Notes: generated from the letters alone by a model not told the origin. A stretch of 64,000 nucleotides of DNA from Septoria linicola (GCA_024114885.1 CP099427.1:1612001-1676000); one strand, 5' to 3'; counted from the stretch's first letter, positions 1 to 14,200 are shown. Translations and numbers: made by a program.

Positions 1-2640
1 GGCTTATTATAGTAGACAACGTTACTATAAGGAGCTACGAATTCTATTACCTAGTTCGTTCGTATTATTAATCAAGTGCTTATAGAGTATGTCTCGTATA
101 AGGTATAGCCGTTCCTTAATAATATTAGTATTAAAGGACCTAAGACGAAGTACGATAGTAAAGAGGTTAAACCTAGCCTCTACTATTACGTTATTAAATA
201 TATTATAGCTATAGACGACGTTCTCTATAATATAGAACGAGCTAATATAACTATAGCTTTTAATAAGCTATAGCTCTATTACGAATAACTAGTAATCGTT
301 AGTTACCTTACTAGTATCGATAGTCGCTATCTAGACTTCGCGAGAGTAGCGAAGATTAAGAAATAGCCGACCCTAGAGAATTAGAAGGAGGTTCGAATCT
401 TTTTTAGCGTAGTTATATACTACCGCGTCTAGGTTAAAGGTTTCACGATTATCCTTACTCTACTATTTAAACTCTTATAGAAGGATACCGAGTTTTAATA
501 GACTACTAAATACTAACTAGCTAAAGACGTCGTCTTAAAGGTACTAGTTTTAGCTCTAGCTCTAGTTACTCTTAACTATAGAGAAGAGGTAGGACTTATT
601 ATCGTAGGTATAGATTCGAGTAGTAAAGGTTAGAGATATACGCTTTCCTAATATAATCGAGACGAGCTACTTCTCTACTATCTAGTTTAGTATAAGTCCG
701 GCCTATTTAACCTAGTAGAAGTTAAGTATAATACTAGAAAGCGCGAATACCTTAGTATACTAAAGGTATTAAAGAAGCTAAAACTATAGTTGTTTAGAGT
801 ATACTTTTAGCTAGAGATTAATATAAATACCCTTGTTTACTAGCTTAATAAGGCTACCTCTAATTTACTAAATATAGTAATAACGCGCTAGCTAGTATAG
901 ATCTACCTCTTCGACTTTAACGTTATATATGTTCCTAGTAAGAAGTATATAGCTCTAGATTCTTTATCGAGGAAGCCTACTACGCCTAAAGATATAGAGG
1001 CTATAGAATAGGAAGAAGACGTAGATCTAATAATTAACGAGTAATTCTTTAATACCTTTTACGTTAACGCTTTCTCTATATAGGTAATTTAGAGCGAGCT
1101 ACCTATAATTAATAGAATCTACTCTTAGGAGTTAATAAATATTACTTTTATACTTATACGAATATAAAGACCTAAGGGAGTTTCTAATAATAAGTACAAG
1201 CGGTTAAGGAAGAAGTATCGGCTGTTTTATATTAAGAATAACTAGCTCTAGCGTTAAGAGCGAGTAGCTAGACCTCTATAGCGAGTTATTAATAAACCTA
1301 AAGCGTAGGCTCGTATTATTAAGGTATACTATTATAAGAACGGTTACTATAGCGCTAAATAGATATATAATCTTATCTAGAAACGATAGTAGTAGGATAG
1401 AGTTTAGGCTTAGATTTCGCTTACTATTCGATAATATACTATTTATAGTCTTCGGTATAGGAGATAGGTACCTAGAGAACTATAGATCCTACTCTAAGTT
1501 ACGGTTAGCTAGAGGTAGTATATCGATAGCTTATATATCTCGAAGAACTGTTCGTTAATAGTTATACGCGAATCTCTATCGCGCTAGCTAGAAGTACGTA
1601 TATTCTAGTACCTAGCGAAGAGTATCTCTTTAGTATAGATAGTAAGGTTTATATAGGAAGAGATCTTTTACTAGTAGAGAGCTACTATAGAAGTTATCCT
1701 CGATAACTATAAGACTAACCTTAGCGATATAGAGAAGCTACTACTATCGTATAGTATTAAACGTATTAATATTTCGCTATACTACTCTTAGTCTAACGCT
1801 ATCGTTAAAGTCGGCTATAAGATAATATTAGACGCTTACTTAAAGCTTTCTAATAGCGGCCTTTATATAATTCGTAACTATATTCTAGCGGTTCTATAGA
1901 TAGAGAGAACGATAATAGTCTCTACTACTAGTCTAATACTATTAGAGGTAATAATTAGGCGCGACGTAGTACTACTAATCGAGCTAGAATACTATACCTT
2001 CTAGATTATAGATTAGAGCAAAGTTAAGACTAGAGTAGAGCTCCTTACGATTCGAGCTTAAGCCCTAGAAGCTATAGAAACGACTATAGAAGAAGGACGA
2101 CTACGCTAATAGCGTCTCTAAGAATAGAATAAGGCGTACTTTAATAAATATCGCTATATAGACCTTACTATACTAAAGGAAGGAGATCTCGTATTAGTAT
2201 ACTACTCTAAGTTAAAAACTAGCTTCTCTTATAAGCTTACGTTTAGGTAAGAAGGCTCTTTTAGAGTATCTAAAGTATTATAGAGAGGTATATCGTATAA
2301 GCTTAAGGAACTAGATAGCTCTAAACGAGAGTATATCTATAAGAGGATAGACCTTAAGAAATATATCTTTCTATAAGAAAACCTAAAGCTAGTTCTAGAT
2401 TAGGTTAAACTAGAAGAAGTACTACTACTAATAGAGAAGGTTATAGAACTAGGCCTTCTACCTAGGTATAAGTATCTATAGATCTTTATTAGTAAGCTAT
2501 TAGTAATAACTTAAGAAGAAAGAGAGAGTTATATATACTAGCTACTAATAGAGCTTAAAGAAGAAATAGAAGACTTAGTAAGCTAAAGGCTAAAGCTAGC
2601 CTAGTAGAGCTAAAGAAGTAGAAATTCGATAGGCGATACT
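1..2640 (+). mobile_element. Ty3/gypsy pol remnant (element C, left-truncated by window edge)
   Basis: Degenerate translation on the plus strand shows, in order, the end of a reverse transcriptase with an EVRAFLG-like connection motif (about 380-420), an RNase H core with former YQLNKA and LDSLSR(K)P blocks (about 600-990), and an integrase C-terminal half (about 1,750-2,050) with the fungal gypsy pattern of a YHPQ-N-like motif, then LDALxKLS, an ADRTT-like block and a VLPIELE-like block. A basic, coiled tail follows to about 2,640. All domains carry many TAG/TAA codons from RIP. The 5' part lies beyond the left edge, and I could not delimit a 3' LTR. Confidence 0.8.
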
Positions 2641-2727
2641 TAATTAGAGGTATAAGCTAAGATCTAGCTACTAAAGCCTAGCCTCTACTATAAAAAGAGC
2701 TAATATTCCTAAGTCTATACTATTTTA

Positions 2728-2945
2728 AGCGCTTCTTTTATTCCTAGAGCTACTATCGAGCTCTAATCTAACCTTCCTAAGCTCTTCTTTTAGTCCTAAA
2801 GCTACTATTAAGCTCTAATTAGAGCTTCCTAAGCTTATAATTTACTAGACTAGTATAAATCTAGCTAAATCTTAGCTATCCCGAGTACTTCTTTTATTTC
2901 TAGAGCTACTATCGAGCTCTAATCTAAGCTTCCTAAGCTCCTCTT
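2728..2945. repeat. imperfect direct repeats after gypsy pol
   Basis: A motif of about 55 bp containing AGAGCTACTATCGAGCTCTAA and CTTCCTAAGCTC recurs three times (near 2,735, 2,790 and 2,890) with transitions and a 45-bp spacer. It is probably part of the non-coding or low-complexity 3' section of element C. Copies differ mainly by C/T and G/A changes, as expected under RIP. Confidence 0.55.
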
Positions 2946-4329
2946 TTACTAGATTAGTAAAAATCTAGCTAATCCTAACTATCCTAACGCTATTTTCTAT
3001 AGCTAAGATAAGTATCTATATAGCTAGTTACTTTTCTAAGCTTAACTTTTAAGTATAGATTCTATATCTACTAGTTAACCTACTATCCTACTCCTTTTTC
3101 TAAGTCTCGAGCCTACTATCGCTATAAAAGTTAGCTATCCTAAGCTATTTTCTACTACTAGGTCTTAAAATCTAAGCTAGACCTATACTTCCGAAGCTCT
3201 TTTCTACTAGCGATTTCTAAGGTTAGTACTACGATCTATCTTCCTAGAGCCTTTTTCTATTACTAATCGGCGAAGTAAGATAATAATTTTCTGTCTTAAA
3301 GATCCTTTTTACTACTAATTTTCGCCTAACTAAAGGAGTTACTAAAAATATTAGTTTCTAGTAGAGAATTCTTAAAGTTTAAGGTTTTCAGCCTACGTAA
3401 GAGTAGAGAAGCTTGAATCTTTAGTAATAGTAGCGCTAATAGCTCTATCCTAGCTATTAACTATAGCGCTAGCGGTCTCTTACGATATAGAAAGCGCGAT
3501 CTAGTAAGTCGACTAGGTATACGAAAAATAAGGCTCTTTTAAGTTAGTAGGAGTAACGACGATAGTATCTAAGTCTTAGTCCTTATTAGTAATAGTAAGG
3601 TATATACTATAGTAGTTAGTAGTAGCGTTAGTAGTATACGATAGCTACGAAAGCGTTAAGGTAAAGTGAACTTTTAGTTATCTTTTTAAACGATAACTAA
3701 AACCTTACGTAACTAAGCTTTACGTATAGACCCCTAATCCTAACGATAGTTACGCTACTACGATAAGGTATATAATTAGACTACTTTTACGCTCTAAACG
3801 ATCTCTTCTTTCTTATTAACTATTAATTAGTTACTATAGAGCCTTACTTCTATTAAGTTCGATTCTTATCTTTCGTTACTACCTAGTAACGCTATATAGC
3901 TATTTATATACGTAAATAGTAACTAATATAATAGAAAACTCTATAACTAGTTACGCGCCCGACCCTCCTCGCTATTTAAGTTACTTATTACTAGTTACGC
4001 GCTTTATATCGCCCTAAGCTACTAATACGACTATTTAAAGACGTTCTCTTTCTCTATTACGTATAAAGAACAAGACTTCCCCTTTCTAGCGTTCTTTAAC
4101 GCCTAAGCTATTAAGATCGGCGCTTTCGCCTTCTACCTCGCTCGTTCGAAGTCCTATATAAGAACTACTTAGATAAGAGTCTCTAAAGAAACGACGAAAG
4201 ATAGCTTCTTTAAGTTCTATATAAGGTATAGCGCTCGCTCGTACTAATCGCGAAGGCTCGCTCGTTAGTTTCTAGGCCTTAAGCGGACCTCTTACTAGTA
4301 TAACGAACCTTAATAACGCTACCGAAGCT

Positions 4330-7230
4330 ATTCTATCGCTAGAAACGCTATAAGAATAAGAGGAGAGTATCGACTTAATACTTAAATAAGTCGAGGAAGT
4401 AAACGATAGAATAAAGATTAGTATATTTAACTTCTTTAAACGCCTCTTAGCTAAGATTTTACTAAAGTACCTTGACGCGTAGAGCGTAAAGCGCGATAAT
4501 ATAAAGAAGATACGCTAAGAAGGACGAGACTTAGTAAAGGAAAGAAACTTAATCTAGTAGTAGCTACGTATAGAGTTTAGGTACGAGTAGAACTTCCTTT
4601 TCCTTAACTAAGTCTTATATAATAAAGAGATACTTAGGAACCTTCGTTAATAGTTAAATAAGTATAAAGGTATCTTCGAAAAGAGTAAGCCTAAAGACTA
4701 GGTTTTCTTAGCGTAGTAAAAGTAAGATCGTTTCTATTAGTAGGTAGTAAATATATTCTCTCGTAGCTAGTACTTTTAGCTATAGAGGAGTAAGAAGACT
4801 TCTAGCTTATAAGGCTTAGGCTTTATTAATACGAACTTAGATAGGAGACGCTACTAGAACAAGTTTAAGGTAGAGCTCTTATAGGTCGACGTATTTAGCT
4901 ATAAGATAAGAGAGGTACGCCTAGAGGTAGGCTATAAGCTTAATTAGTATAGATTTATAGTCAAGCTTACTAAGAGAGAGCGTAAAGGAGAGACCTTCGA
5001 AGAACCGACCTATATATTCCTAGTAGTAGAGAAATAGCCCTTAATGTCTTATAGACTATTACCTCCTCCTAGAAATCTAAGACCTAATAGACGTCTCTCT
5101 TCCTCTACGCCTAAGGGCCTATCCTTATCTAGTCTTACTCGAAACTCTAATTAAGAAAGAGAAGGAGAAGGTAGTTTACTTACGACTCTAGAGCCTCGCC
5201 TTAGAGATACTATATCGCCTAGTACTATATAGAGGCTAAAAGCTTAGTTAGAGAAGTTAACGCTAAGCTCTATAAAGAAGCCTACGCCCGTCCTTCGTAA
5301 GAGTAGAAGGCTTACTAGAATTCGCGCTAGAGAAACTATTATTAACTCGATCGAAACTTCTCTTATACTAAGTACTTTAGGTAATAGCGATCTTATATAA
5401 GACTAAGTTTTATCTACGATAGAGCTACTACCGGGTCTATAACGCCTATTACTAATCGTACTAGAAGATAATAGTAGAATTAAGCTAGAGAGCGACTCGG
5501 AGCCTAATCTACGTTACTAGGCTTATATAAAGGATAGTATTACCTCCGAAGTCTACTACTATATAATCGTTAGTAGAGCCTTTAAAGAAGTCGATAATAT
5601 CTAGGAGAAGAAGAAAGTAGCTAAGAGCTACGTTTTAATTAATATTCTTCTATACCTTAGCTAGCCTCTTTATAAAGAATATATAGCTAAGATAGGTAAT
5701 ACTATAGGTTTAAAGCTACTAAAGACGGCTAACGTAATATATACTCTCTACTAGTATATTATTTAGATAGGTAGTATAGCCGATCTCTAAGCCCTTATCG
5801 CCTAGAATACTTAAAACTAGATATAGTTTAAGCTAGAAGCGAATACTTTCTTCTCTAAGCCTATAGGACGTACTCGCTACGGTAAGAAGAGTACTAATAC
5901 TTAGGAGCTAGAGGACGATATTAACGCTCTAATACGCGAGGTAGGTAGAAGCTATCTCGGACCCTTTTAGTTCTCTACGACCAAAGTAGACTTAAAGGTT
6001 ACTTCTAACGTCTATTAGAAGGCTTAGGAGCTCTTAGACTACGATAGTAATAAAGGTACCTAGACCGACTACGGCTTCCTCTATTATTCTCCTTCTACTA
6101 GAGGCTTATTTTAGATTCTAGGCTCTTTACTCGAAGCTATACGGTATGAGTTTATAGTATATCGATAGTATAATATAGCTATTAGTTAGTATAGTTAGTC
6201 TCGCGGTATATAGTACTCGCTATCCTAATAGCTTCTTTACTAGTATCCTCTACTATAGCTATACTAGCTAGTTACTACTCTATATACGACTATTAAATAC
6301 GTAGCCTACCTATCCGCTATCTTTTATATCTTCGACGATAAGGCTAGTTCTAACTACCCTAATAGCTTCTAGTATATCGCCTTAAACGAGAATATACTAC
6401 TTAAGAAGAAGAGCCTTAATTAGGTTTAGTTTACGATCTCTCTAGACGATACTAGTAATAGAGGACGACTTTTACTAACCTCTAACGTAGTTAGTAATAG
6501 GCTCTTTAACCCTAAGGAGGCGAAGTAGCTAGCGAGGCATATTATCTCTAATAAGTAAAGCTATAGTATAGGCTTTGTCGAGACTATAGCTCTAGTAATT
6601 ACCGACGATATAAAAACTAACCTTAATCTTAGTTAGAAGAATCCTTATATAGAAGCGGGCTCGCTAGTTATTTCGTACCTCTACCTCCCTTAGTAGTATA
6701 CTCGTATAGACGAAGAGTATCGTATAATTCCGATAGTGTTCCTAGCCTACTCTAATAGTTAAATATTAGATAAGTTACCTAATAGTAATCATATTAACGT
6801 TTCTATAGTCTATAGCGTATATCTCTACTATAAGCGGATACCCTTTATAGCTTCTAGTACTATATACCCTATACGAGTAATAAAGCCTTTCGCTATTAAA
6901 GTACTTCTAACTAGCCTAGGCCTAATTTCTAATATCTTAGTAGGCCGAGTTCTATAGGCTAATTAGGTAGTAAGTATAGAGATAAAGAGACTCTTTAGTA
7001 TAAGTAAGGAGGAGTTTAAGGTCTATATAGCTAAATAGTAGACTACGGCTAAAGCTTAATTCGATACTACCTACGCTATAGCTATAGATATTAAGGAGTA
7101 TATATTTAGTAAAGCTAGCTTTATAAGCGTAGATAGTAACTTAGAAGTATTAGTATCGAAGAAGAGAGAGGCTATTCCTAAGGAGATCTTTAAGGATATA
7201 GTAGAAGAGTAGCGCCTAGCGAATAATAAT
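4330..7230 (+). pseudogene. long RIP-killed reading frame of unknown identity
   Basis: A single plus-strand frame can be followed for about 960 codons if TAG/TAA are read as former Gln or Trp codons; the other frames lose coherence. The predicted product starts with a charged region (about 4,500-5,000), then a Ser/Pro/Arg-rich section near 5,050-5,350, then a longer mixed hydrophobic and polar part to about 7,230. I recognise no reverse transcriptase, integrase, transposase or host domain in it. It lies in the same orientation as the gypsy pol upstream and ends about 0.4 kb before the copia coding part. It may be an extra ORF of element C, a separate transposon gene, or a captured host gene. 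Confidence 0.45.
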
Positions 7231-7479
7231 CGGATCTAAGAAGGTGTTTTTAGTAGTTATCGTTAGAAAAGGTAACTATTTAATAGGCCTCTAATTGAAA
7301 GTTTAATAGACTTTAATAGGAAAACTAGCTAACCTTAAGTAATTCTAAGTAAGATCTATAGGTAGTTAGGTGTCTAGTTAGATACTAAGAAAGGAAGGAT
7401 TAGTAAGGTAAAGGCCTACCTATATACTATACTTAGTACCTTTAGTATAAAAGTAAGATAGTAGTTCGTTTCTAAGATA

Positions 7480-9641
7480 GTAATATTTACTCTACTTGAT
7501 TAATTTAATATCCTACGGTCCTAGTATAAGGCTCTTAGTCCTAGGGCTACTATTTTAAGCTCGTTACTACTATTTAATTAACGTATTATAAGACTATTAC
7601 TATCCGAACAGGTCTTGTTCTATAGCGACTACTCTTATACCTACCTAGGGGGTTAGTATTAGAGTAGTTATTATCTATTAGTACTAAACTACTCGTCTAA
7701 AATAAGGACGAGATATAAGAAGCCTTTAAAGATAGAGTAGATAAATAGGTCGTAAGAGACTAATAAGCACGCCTATATATACTTATATAATACGCTAATT
7801 ACGTCTACGTTATACTTACTACTCTTAAAACCTCTAAGAAGGTTAGAGAGTAACTCTTAAAGACCTACAGTTAATAGAGTTTTATATACGACTTTAGCGA
7901 CTTCGAGGAGTTCCTAGAATACTACTTTAATAGTAAGGATATTAAGAAGTTTACTAACGAATTTAGGCGTAAGGTTAATAACCTAAAGGATACGAAGGCT
8001 ACCGTTATAGATATATTCGTAGCCTACTAGATAATTAGTTTACTTAGTTATTACCTACCTTTAGAAGCCTTCTATTAGATATAGCGTATATAGCTATGTA
8101 ATAAGAAGGAACTTATACTCGAGTCGGTTATCGCTACTACTAATAATAAATAGTTTATATATATACGATTAGAGACTACTTTTAATATAGTAAAGCCTAT
8201 AAAGTAGAATTTAGAGAGTACGAAGAAGTATAATAACTATAGTAAGATTAGCTATATCGTAGTAGACTACTATAAAGGTAAGAATCCTACTCTCTACTAC
8301 GATAACTATATTACGACGACTAGTTATATAATAGTAGAATGTCGTCGTAGTCTATAGAAGTAATAATAGAAGAAGTCTACTTAAGGATAGTCTAGAAGTA
8401 ACTACTTATAACTTAATATAACTACGACTACGGACTCGTAGTATATATTTATAGCTTTAACTAATATTGTCCTTAACGAGTTAATAGTACGCGCTTTACA
8501 AGCCGTATTAAGCTCTAACGCTTAGGTAGTCGATTCCGGCGCGATAATATATATAATATATAATAAATTGGTTATTATTAATAGTACGCTATATACTATC
8601 TATATTAAGATAGGTAATAGTTAACTTATAGCTACTACGCGCTATACGATTAAGCTACGTATTACTAGACAAGATATATAGTTTATAAACGCGTTATTTG
8701 TACTAGGCCTCGTAGCTAACCTAATTTCTATAGAATAACTCTATAATAAGCGTTATTATTACTTAATAGAGCTTTAGATACTTTATACGAGAGGTAGGAA
8801 TAGTAATATAGTTACTATTATACGCGTTATAAAGCAAGACGGCTTACTATACTTATAGATTAATACGCTAGTTTAAATAGCACTTACTAACTTACGTACT
8901 TAACCTAGAGTACCCTTAGTAATAGTAGACGAGTAGTACGACCGACTTAGTTACTCTTATTAATTAACGCTCGATAAGATAGCTACTAACGGCTAAATCT
9001 ATATTATAGGTATAGGTAAGACGACTAACTACTTACTATATCGCTAAGTACTCGCTTAACGCGTATATAGCTGTATTCTACGTAACCGACCGACTTAAAT
9101 ATATACTATTATCTATATAGACGTAGTTATAGTATTAATATTAGCCTACGACAGCTCTAAGTATTATACTCTATTTATAGACGTAACTTTACTTTACTAA
9201 CACGTTTATACGTTACGCTTTAAGTTATCTATAGCGATATTCTTTAAGTAACACTATTAGTACGTATAGACTTAACTTAACCTTAGTATTCTAATCTACG
9301 TACTTAATAGAGAGCGCGAGTATAGTAGAAACGCGCTATTATAATAGGCTATAGATAACAGTATTTAACTACGTATTATAGTACTAAACTTATTAATATA
9401 GAATAGACGCGTAGAGATAAGTAACTATATTATTAGTATAAAGGCGCGTAAGCTTATACTTACTATACGACTCGTAAAGAAGTAGTAGCTAGAAGTAGTC
9501 TCTACTACGGTCTACCTACTTAATATTACTTACTTATAGACGCTTAATAATACGCTATACGCTATTATCGCCTTATAAGCGGCTATATAGTAATATAAGC
9601 CTAGACTTAATTATTTAAGAGCTTATAGTACTATAGCTATT
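7480..9641 (+). mobile_element. Ty1/copia element D, 5' part (gag, protease, integrase start)
   Basis: Degenerate plus-strand translation gives a Gag-like helical region (about 7,790-8,150), a zinc-knuckle remnant (about 8,250-8,340, Cys codons mutated), and a copia protease with a VDSGA motif at about 8,527-8,545. Then come a GAG-pre-integrase region and the integrase core (about 9,070-9,640). The frame is interrupted at 9,641 by gypsy element A and resumes at 27,592. Removing A and one copy of the 5-bp duplication gives one continuous copia frame across the junction. The exact 5' end and LTR were not found. Confidence 0.82.
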
Positions 9642-9813
9642 TATAAAAGGAGTATATAGTAATATATAGAGCGCCCTCCTAATAAGACTATTAGGATATC
9701 GTAAGACTAATTCTTGCCTCCTTTCGGATATATACGCGTACTATAATTATACTATACGCTAAGCCTACGAGCCTAAGACGGGTCTTAGCCTTCGACCTTA
9801 CCTAGCTCTTATA
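9642..9813 (-). repeat. 3' LTR of gypsy element A
   Basis: 172 bp, preceded by the target duplication CTATT. It differs from its partner at about a dozen sites, all transitions, and this copy keeps more C/G than the other. Confidence 0.9.
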
Positions 9814-9899
9814 ACTATCTCCTCTCTCTAAGAGAGCTACTCTTAGCGACACTCTTACTTAATAGGTTATATTCTAGGCTACCTATTCGGTCTTTATAA

Positions 9900-11010
9900 T
9901 ATACTTTATATATTCCGCGCCTATTACGTCTCTAACGCGTTATACCTATAGACCTTTAGCGTATTACGTAAATACGCGCTATAAAGTAAAGGGTTACTAT
10001 ATATATTTACGTTTACGTAGTAATATAATCTCTACTATAGCGACTACGTCGCCGAGCTCGAGTATATTCTTTAAAAACTCTTCTAACTCTCTCTTAGACT
10101 TTCTTTCTATATATATAATATTTTCTATATCCTTAGTAAAGCTAGTATCTCTATACGATTACTATACTACTAACGTAAGTATAATACTATTAAAACGTAC
10201 TAGAGTCGTAGTCCCGAACTACCTACTTCGTACTATTAACGATATTAGAGGACGAGGAGATATAGATATCTATCTCTACTATATTAAGTATACCTACGAT
10301 AGTATAGCTCTTCGAATACTCCTTAACTACGCTTTATATACTAATAGACTACGTATAGACGACGAGCCCGCGTACGACGAGGTAATAAAGCCTAGCTAGA
10401 AGGTTAAGTATTAGCGCTATAAGCGCTAGTACTACGCCTATAAGCGTATTACTAATAGAAACCTTAAGTAGTAGGCGCGCCGCGTACTATACTACTACGA
10501 GTAGCTAGAGACCCTCTCTAAGAGCATATATAAAGAGTAGGTAAAGCGCTACCTAAAGGCCCTCTATACCTCTATTAAGATCTTTAAGAAGGTCTTTACT
10601 AGTAATAAGGGTAAAGCTATTAGCGGCTAGGATACGCTACGTAAGACGAGCGTACTCGCTCTACTAGCGGCTAGCGCGATATCTGTCGCTAGTCTAGTAG
10701 AGACCTAGCGCTAGTCTAACTTTATAGTAGCTATATTTAAGCTATAGTACGAGGTATATCTACTTTTCCTATACGATCCTCGTACGATACTAATACTCTT
10801 CGTAGACTAACCGTATAGTAGGCGCCTCTAGCGATACCCTAGATACTACTATAGAGGTAGCCTACCTTAAAGATAGTAACTAGGAGGAGGGTAAGCTATT
10901 AGAGGACGTAGTATCTAATAGAGAGGTAGAGGAGGTAGACGAGGATAAGAACGCGAAGGGCGTCGATAGTAGTAGAAACGCTAGCGATAACGCGCTCTCT
11001 ATAGACGATA
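9900..11010 (+). pseudogene. RIP-killed frame antisense to pol inside element A
   Basis: Between the 3' LTR of A and the end of its integrase, the plus strand carries a coherent frame (TAG/TAA read as Gln/Trp) of roughly 300 codons, best seen at about 10,130-10,860. It is Tyr-, Lys- and Arg-rich. I recognise no domain. Its orientation is opposite to the gag-pol of A. It may be an accessory antisense ORF, a captured gene, or an older insertion. Confidence 0.35.
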
Positions 11011-11249
11011 AATAAGCGTTTCGCTCGCTACCTATCTATGTCTCTTATACTCTACTCGCGCCTATATAGGCTATAGTTAGATTCTTACTTCTTACCTATA
11101 GGTACTATACGACTCGCTTAGTAGGCGTATATAAATAATATAGTTTACGCTTCGATATATCCTAAATACCTTAGTAATTTTCTTATCTTTTTAAATTTAA
11201 AGTTTGCCTCTATATATAGGTTTAGCGCTTAGTACTTAGTATCGCCGCC

Positions 11250-14200
11250 TTAGTGCCTTAGCGTATTAGCGCCTTAGCGCTTCTATCTTACTACGCGCCT
11301 ACTTACGCGCTATACTTCGAATACGTCTAGTACTATATAGCTACTAATATATTCTTTAGGTTCCTACTAGTCGTATTCTTTAAACTAGCTCTACTAGTAG
11401 ATTAAGTACTAGCGTACGCTCTTCCTTACTCGAGTTCTAAGGATCTTCTTAACTTCCTATTTACTCTAGTAGTCCGCGAGTAGTATACTCTCTACCTACG
11501 TCTCGCTACTTTTCTAAGGTTCTAGAAGCGATATATAAAATACGTTATAGATAAGAGCGTCTAGTAGTAGAGCTAAGTAGTACGCCTACTTCCCTACTAC
11601 GTTAATTACCTTAAAAGGCCTAGTAAACTTATCTACTAACTTCTTCGAAAGAACCTTTAATCGTAGGTTCTTTATCGATAGTAAGACTATATCGCCGACC
11701 TTATATTCCTTAGCCTAATACCTATTATTAAAGTACCTAGCCTACGCCTCGCTTACTTCTCGCTAGCGTTTACTTAGCGTCTTATAGTTCTTCTTTAATC
11801 TTTCTATAGCTTCCTTAGTAGCTAGTACCTCTCTTTTAGAAAGCGCGCCTCGAGCTTCTTACCTACTCGTTACTAGCTCTAGATTAAAACTATATAGTAC
11901 TATAAATAGTAATATTTTTAATATCGTATATATACTATTATTATATACGAACTCGGCTTATACTAATAGGTCTACCTAGTTATCTTACTACTCTACGTAG
12001 TAGATACGTAGGTAAGTCTTAAGCGTCTAATTCGCTCTTTCGGTTTACTTATCTATTTATAGATAGAACGCTATACTTAGCTTACGCTTTATATACGCCT
12101 CGTAGTAGAAGTTAGACTAAAACTAACTCGTAAATATAGACCCTCTATCGCTAATAATACCTATAGGTATACTATAATATCTAATTACTTCTAATATTAA
12201 GACTCTTATAAGGTTACTACTCGTATACCTCTTTATAGTTAGTACGAAGATAACTATCTTTATATATTAGTCGACGATAACTAGAATCGTATTATATACG
12301 TATACTCCTCGCTTACTCGATAGAAGGTCTATAATAAAATCCTAAGTTAATTCTTAGAACGGACGATCTAGTATAGGTAGCGTAGTTAGCTCGCTATATA
12401 GTCGGTAGCGACGCGCCTTCGCTTTCTAGTAACTCCTATAGGATTCTACGTATTATACGATATCCTTAGTTATCTCTAGCTACTAGTACTTCCTTCGTAC
12501 TAGCGAGATAGTCTTATCCTTACTAAAATAGCCTATAAGAGTATTATTATAATATATATAAATTACCTACGTCTATAAAGCGTAGTCCTTAGGTACGTAT
12601 AGTAAATCGTCTACCTAGAGGTTTCTTTCTCTTATAGTATATTACTCGAACCGGCTACTATTACTTATCGCTTACGAGTATACTACGCTTATACTTAGCT
12701 TAGCCTATACTAGCGCGCGAGTATATCTAAGGATCAAGTCTAAGATATTTACGTATAGCTCTTCGCTCTTAGTAATTATACCTACTACTCGTATAAGCGT
12801 TAAGAACTACTACTATAGGTTAGAGTTAGTACTTCTCTCTATTAAAGAATACTATTCTTTATAAGTTATATAGATACGAGCTACGAGTAGTCTACCTACG
12901 TCTCTCGTACTCTAATTATCCTATAGCTATAACTTAGTCTATAGAGTAGGTAGTAGGTTAGTTACCTCTACTACCTCCTTAGCGTAATCGCTACGCCTTA
13001 ATAGCGCGTCGGCTAGGTTTCGCTTACCTACCTAGTACGTTATAACGAAGTCGAATAAGGCTAGGAATATAGCCTAATAGGCTTACCTACTAGTTAACTT
13101 CTTTACGCCTATAAACCTACGAAGGTTAGTATAGTCGACTAGTACGTCGATCGTATACGGAGCGCCTTCGAGGTACGGCCTCTACGCTTTAAAAGCCTTA
13201 ACTACTATAAGAAGCTCCTTATCGTATACCTTGTAATTATACTCTATAGTAATTATCTTCCTAGATATAAATATAATAGAGTACTATTTAGACCCGAAGA
13301 GTTAGCTAAGGATTATAGTAATTATATAATTAGAGGCGTCGCTCTCGACCTATAACCTAAGCGTAGGGTCGAAGTACCTTAGTAGTAGTACTATAGAAAA
13401 ACGTTTTTTTAACTTAGTAAACGCCTACTCCTCTCGTATAGTCTACTTAAGTAGGCTAGGCTTCTTACCTATTACGGCGCTTTTAGATAACGCTATAAGT
13501 AGAGATACTACTCTAGAGTATTTAAAAATAAAACGCTAGTAGAAGTTAATAAACCTAAGGAAGGATTAAACCTCTACGAGCGTTATAGGCGTTAGCTACG
13601 CCGCGATTACGTCTATCCTACGTAGATCTATCGTAACCCCTCTAGTAGTTACTATAAAGCCTAGGAAATCGACTTCCTTCTACTAGAATTTATACTTCGC
13701 TCTTTAAGCATAGAGTCTAAACTTCTAGAGACGTATAAGTACGTCGTATACGTCGCGTATATAGTCCGCGCAGCTCTTACTATAGATAAGAATGTTATTA
13801 AGATATACTACGTAGTATATATCGACTAAACCTACTAGAGTATAGTTAATATACGCCTAGAACGTAGCTAGAGCGTTAGTTAGGCTAAATAGTATTACCT
13901 TATACTAGAAGTAGCTATAGCGCGTATAGAACGTAGTCTTCTAGTAGTCGCTAGGCTTGACACAAATCCGATAGTATATATCTATAAGGTCTAGGGTCGT
14001 AAACTATATAGCCCCTATAAGTCTATCTAGCGTCTTACTAATTAAGGAGAGTAGGTACCTATTCTTAATAGTAATTTCGTTTAACCCTTAGTAGTCGACG
14101 TATAGCCTTAGCTTACCGTCTTTCTTTAGTATAAATAGGATAGGCGTACCTACCTCGCTAACGCTACGCTCGATCTAATCGTACTCGAGGCCTATAGTAA

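Noticed and set aside
385..400. GGTTCGAATC, resembling a tRNA T-arm
   Set aside because: It lies within the RIP-mutated gypsy pol with no acceptor, D or anticodon arm around it.
7200..7700. copia 5' LTR
   Set aside because: I could not find a matching sequence near 29,650-29,760, so no LTR pair can be stated for the copia element.
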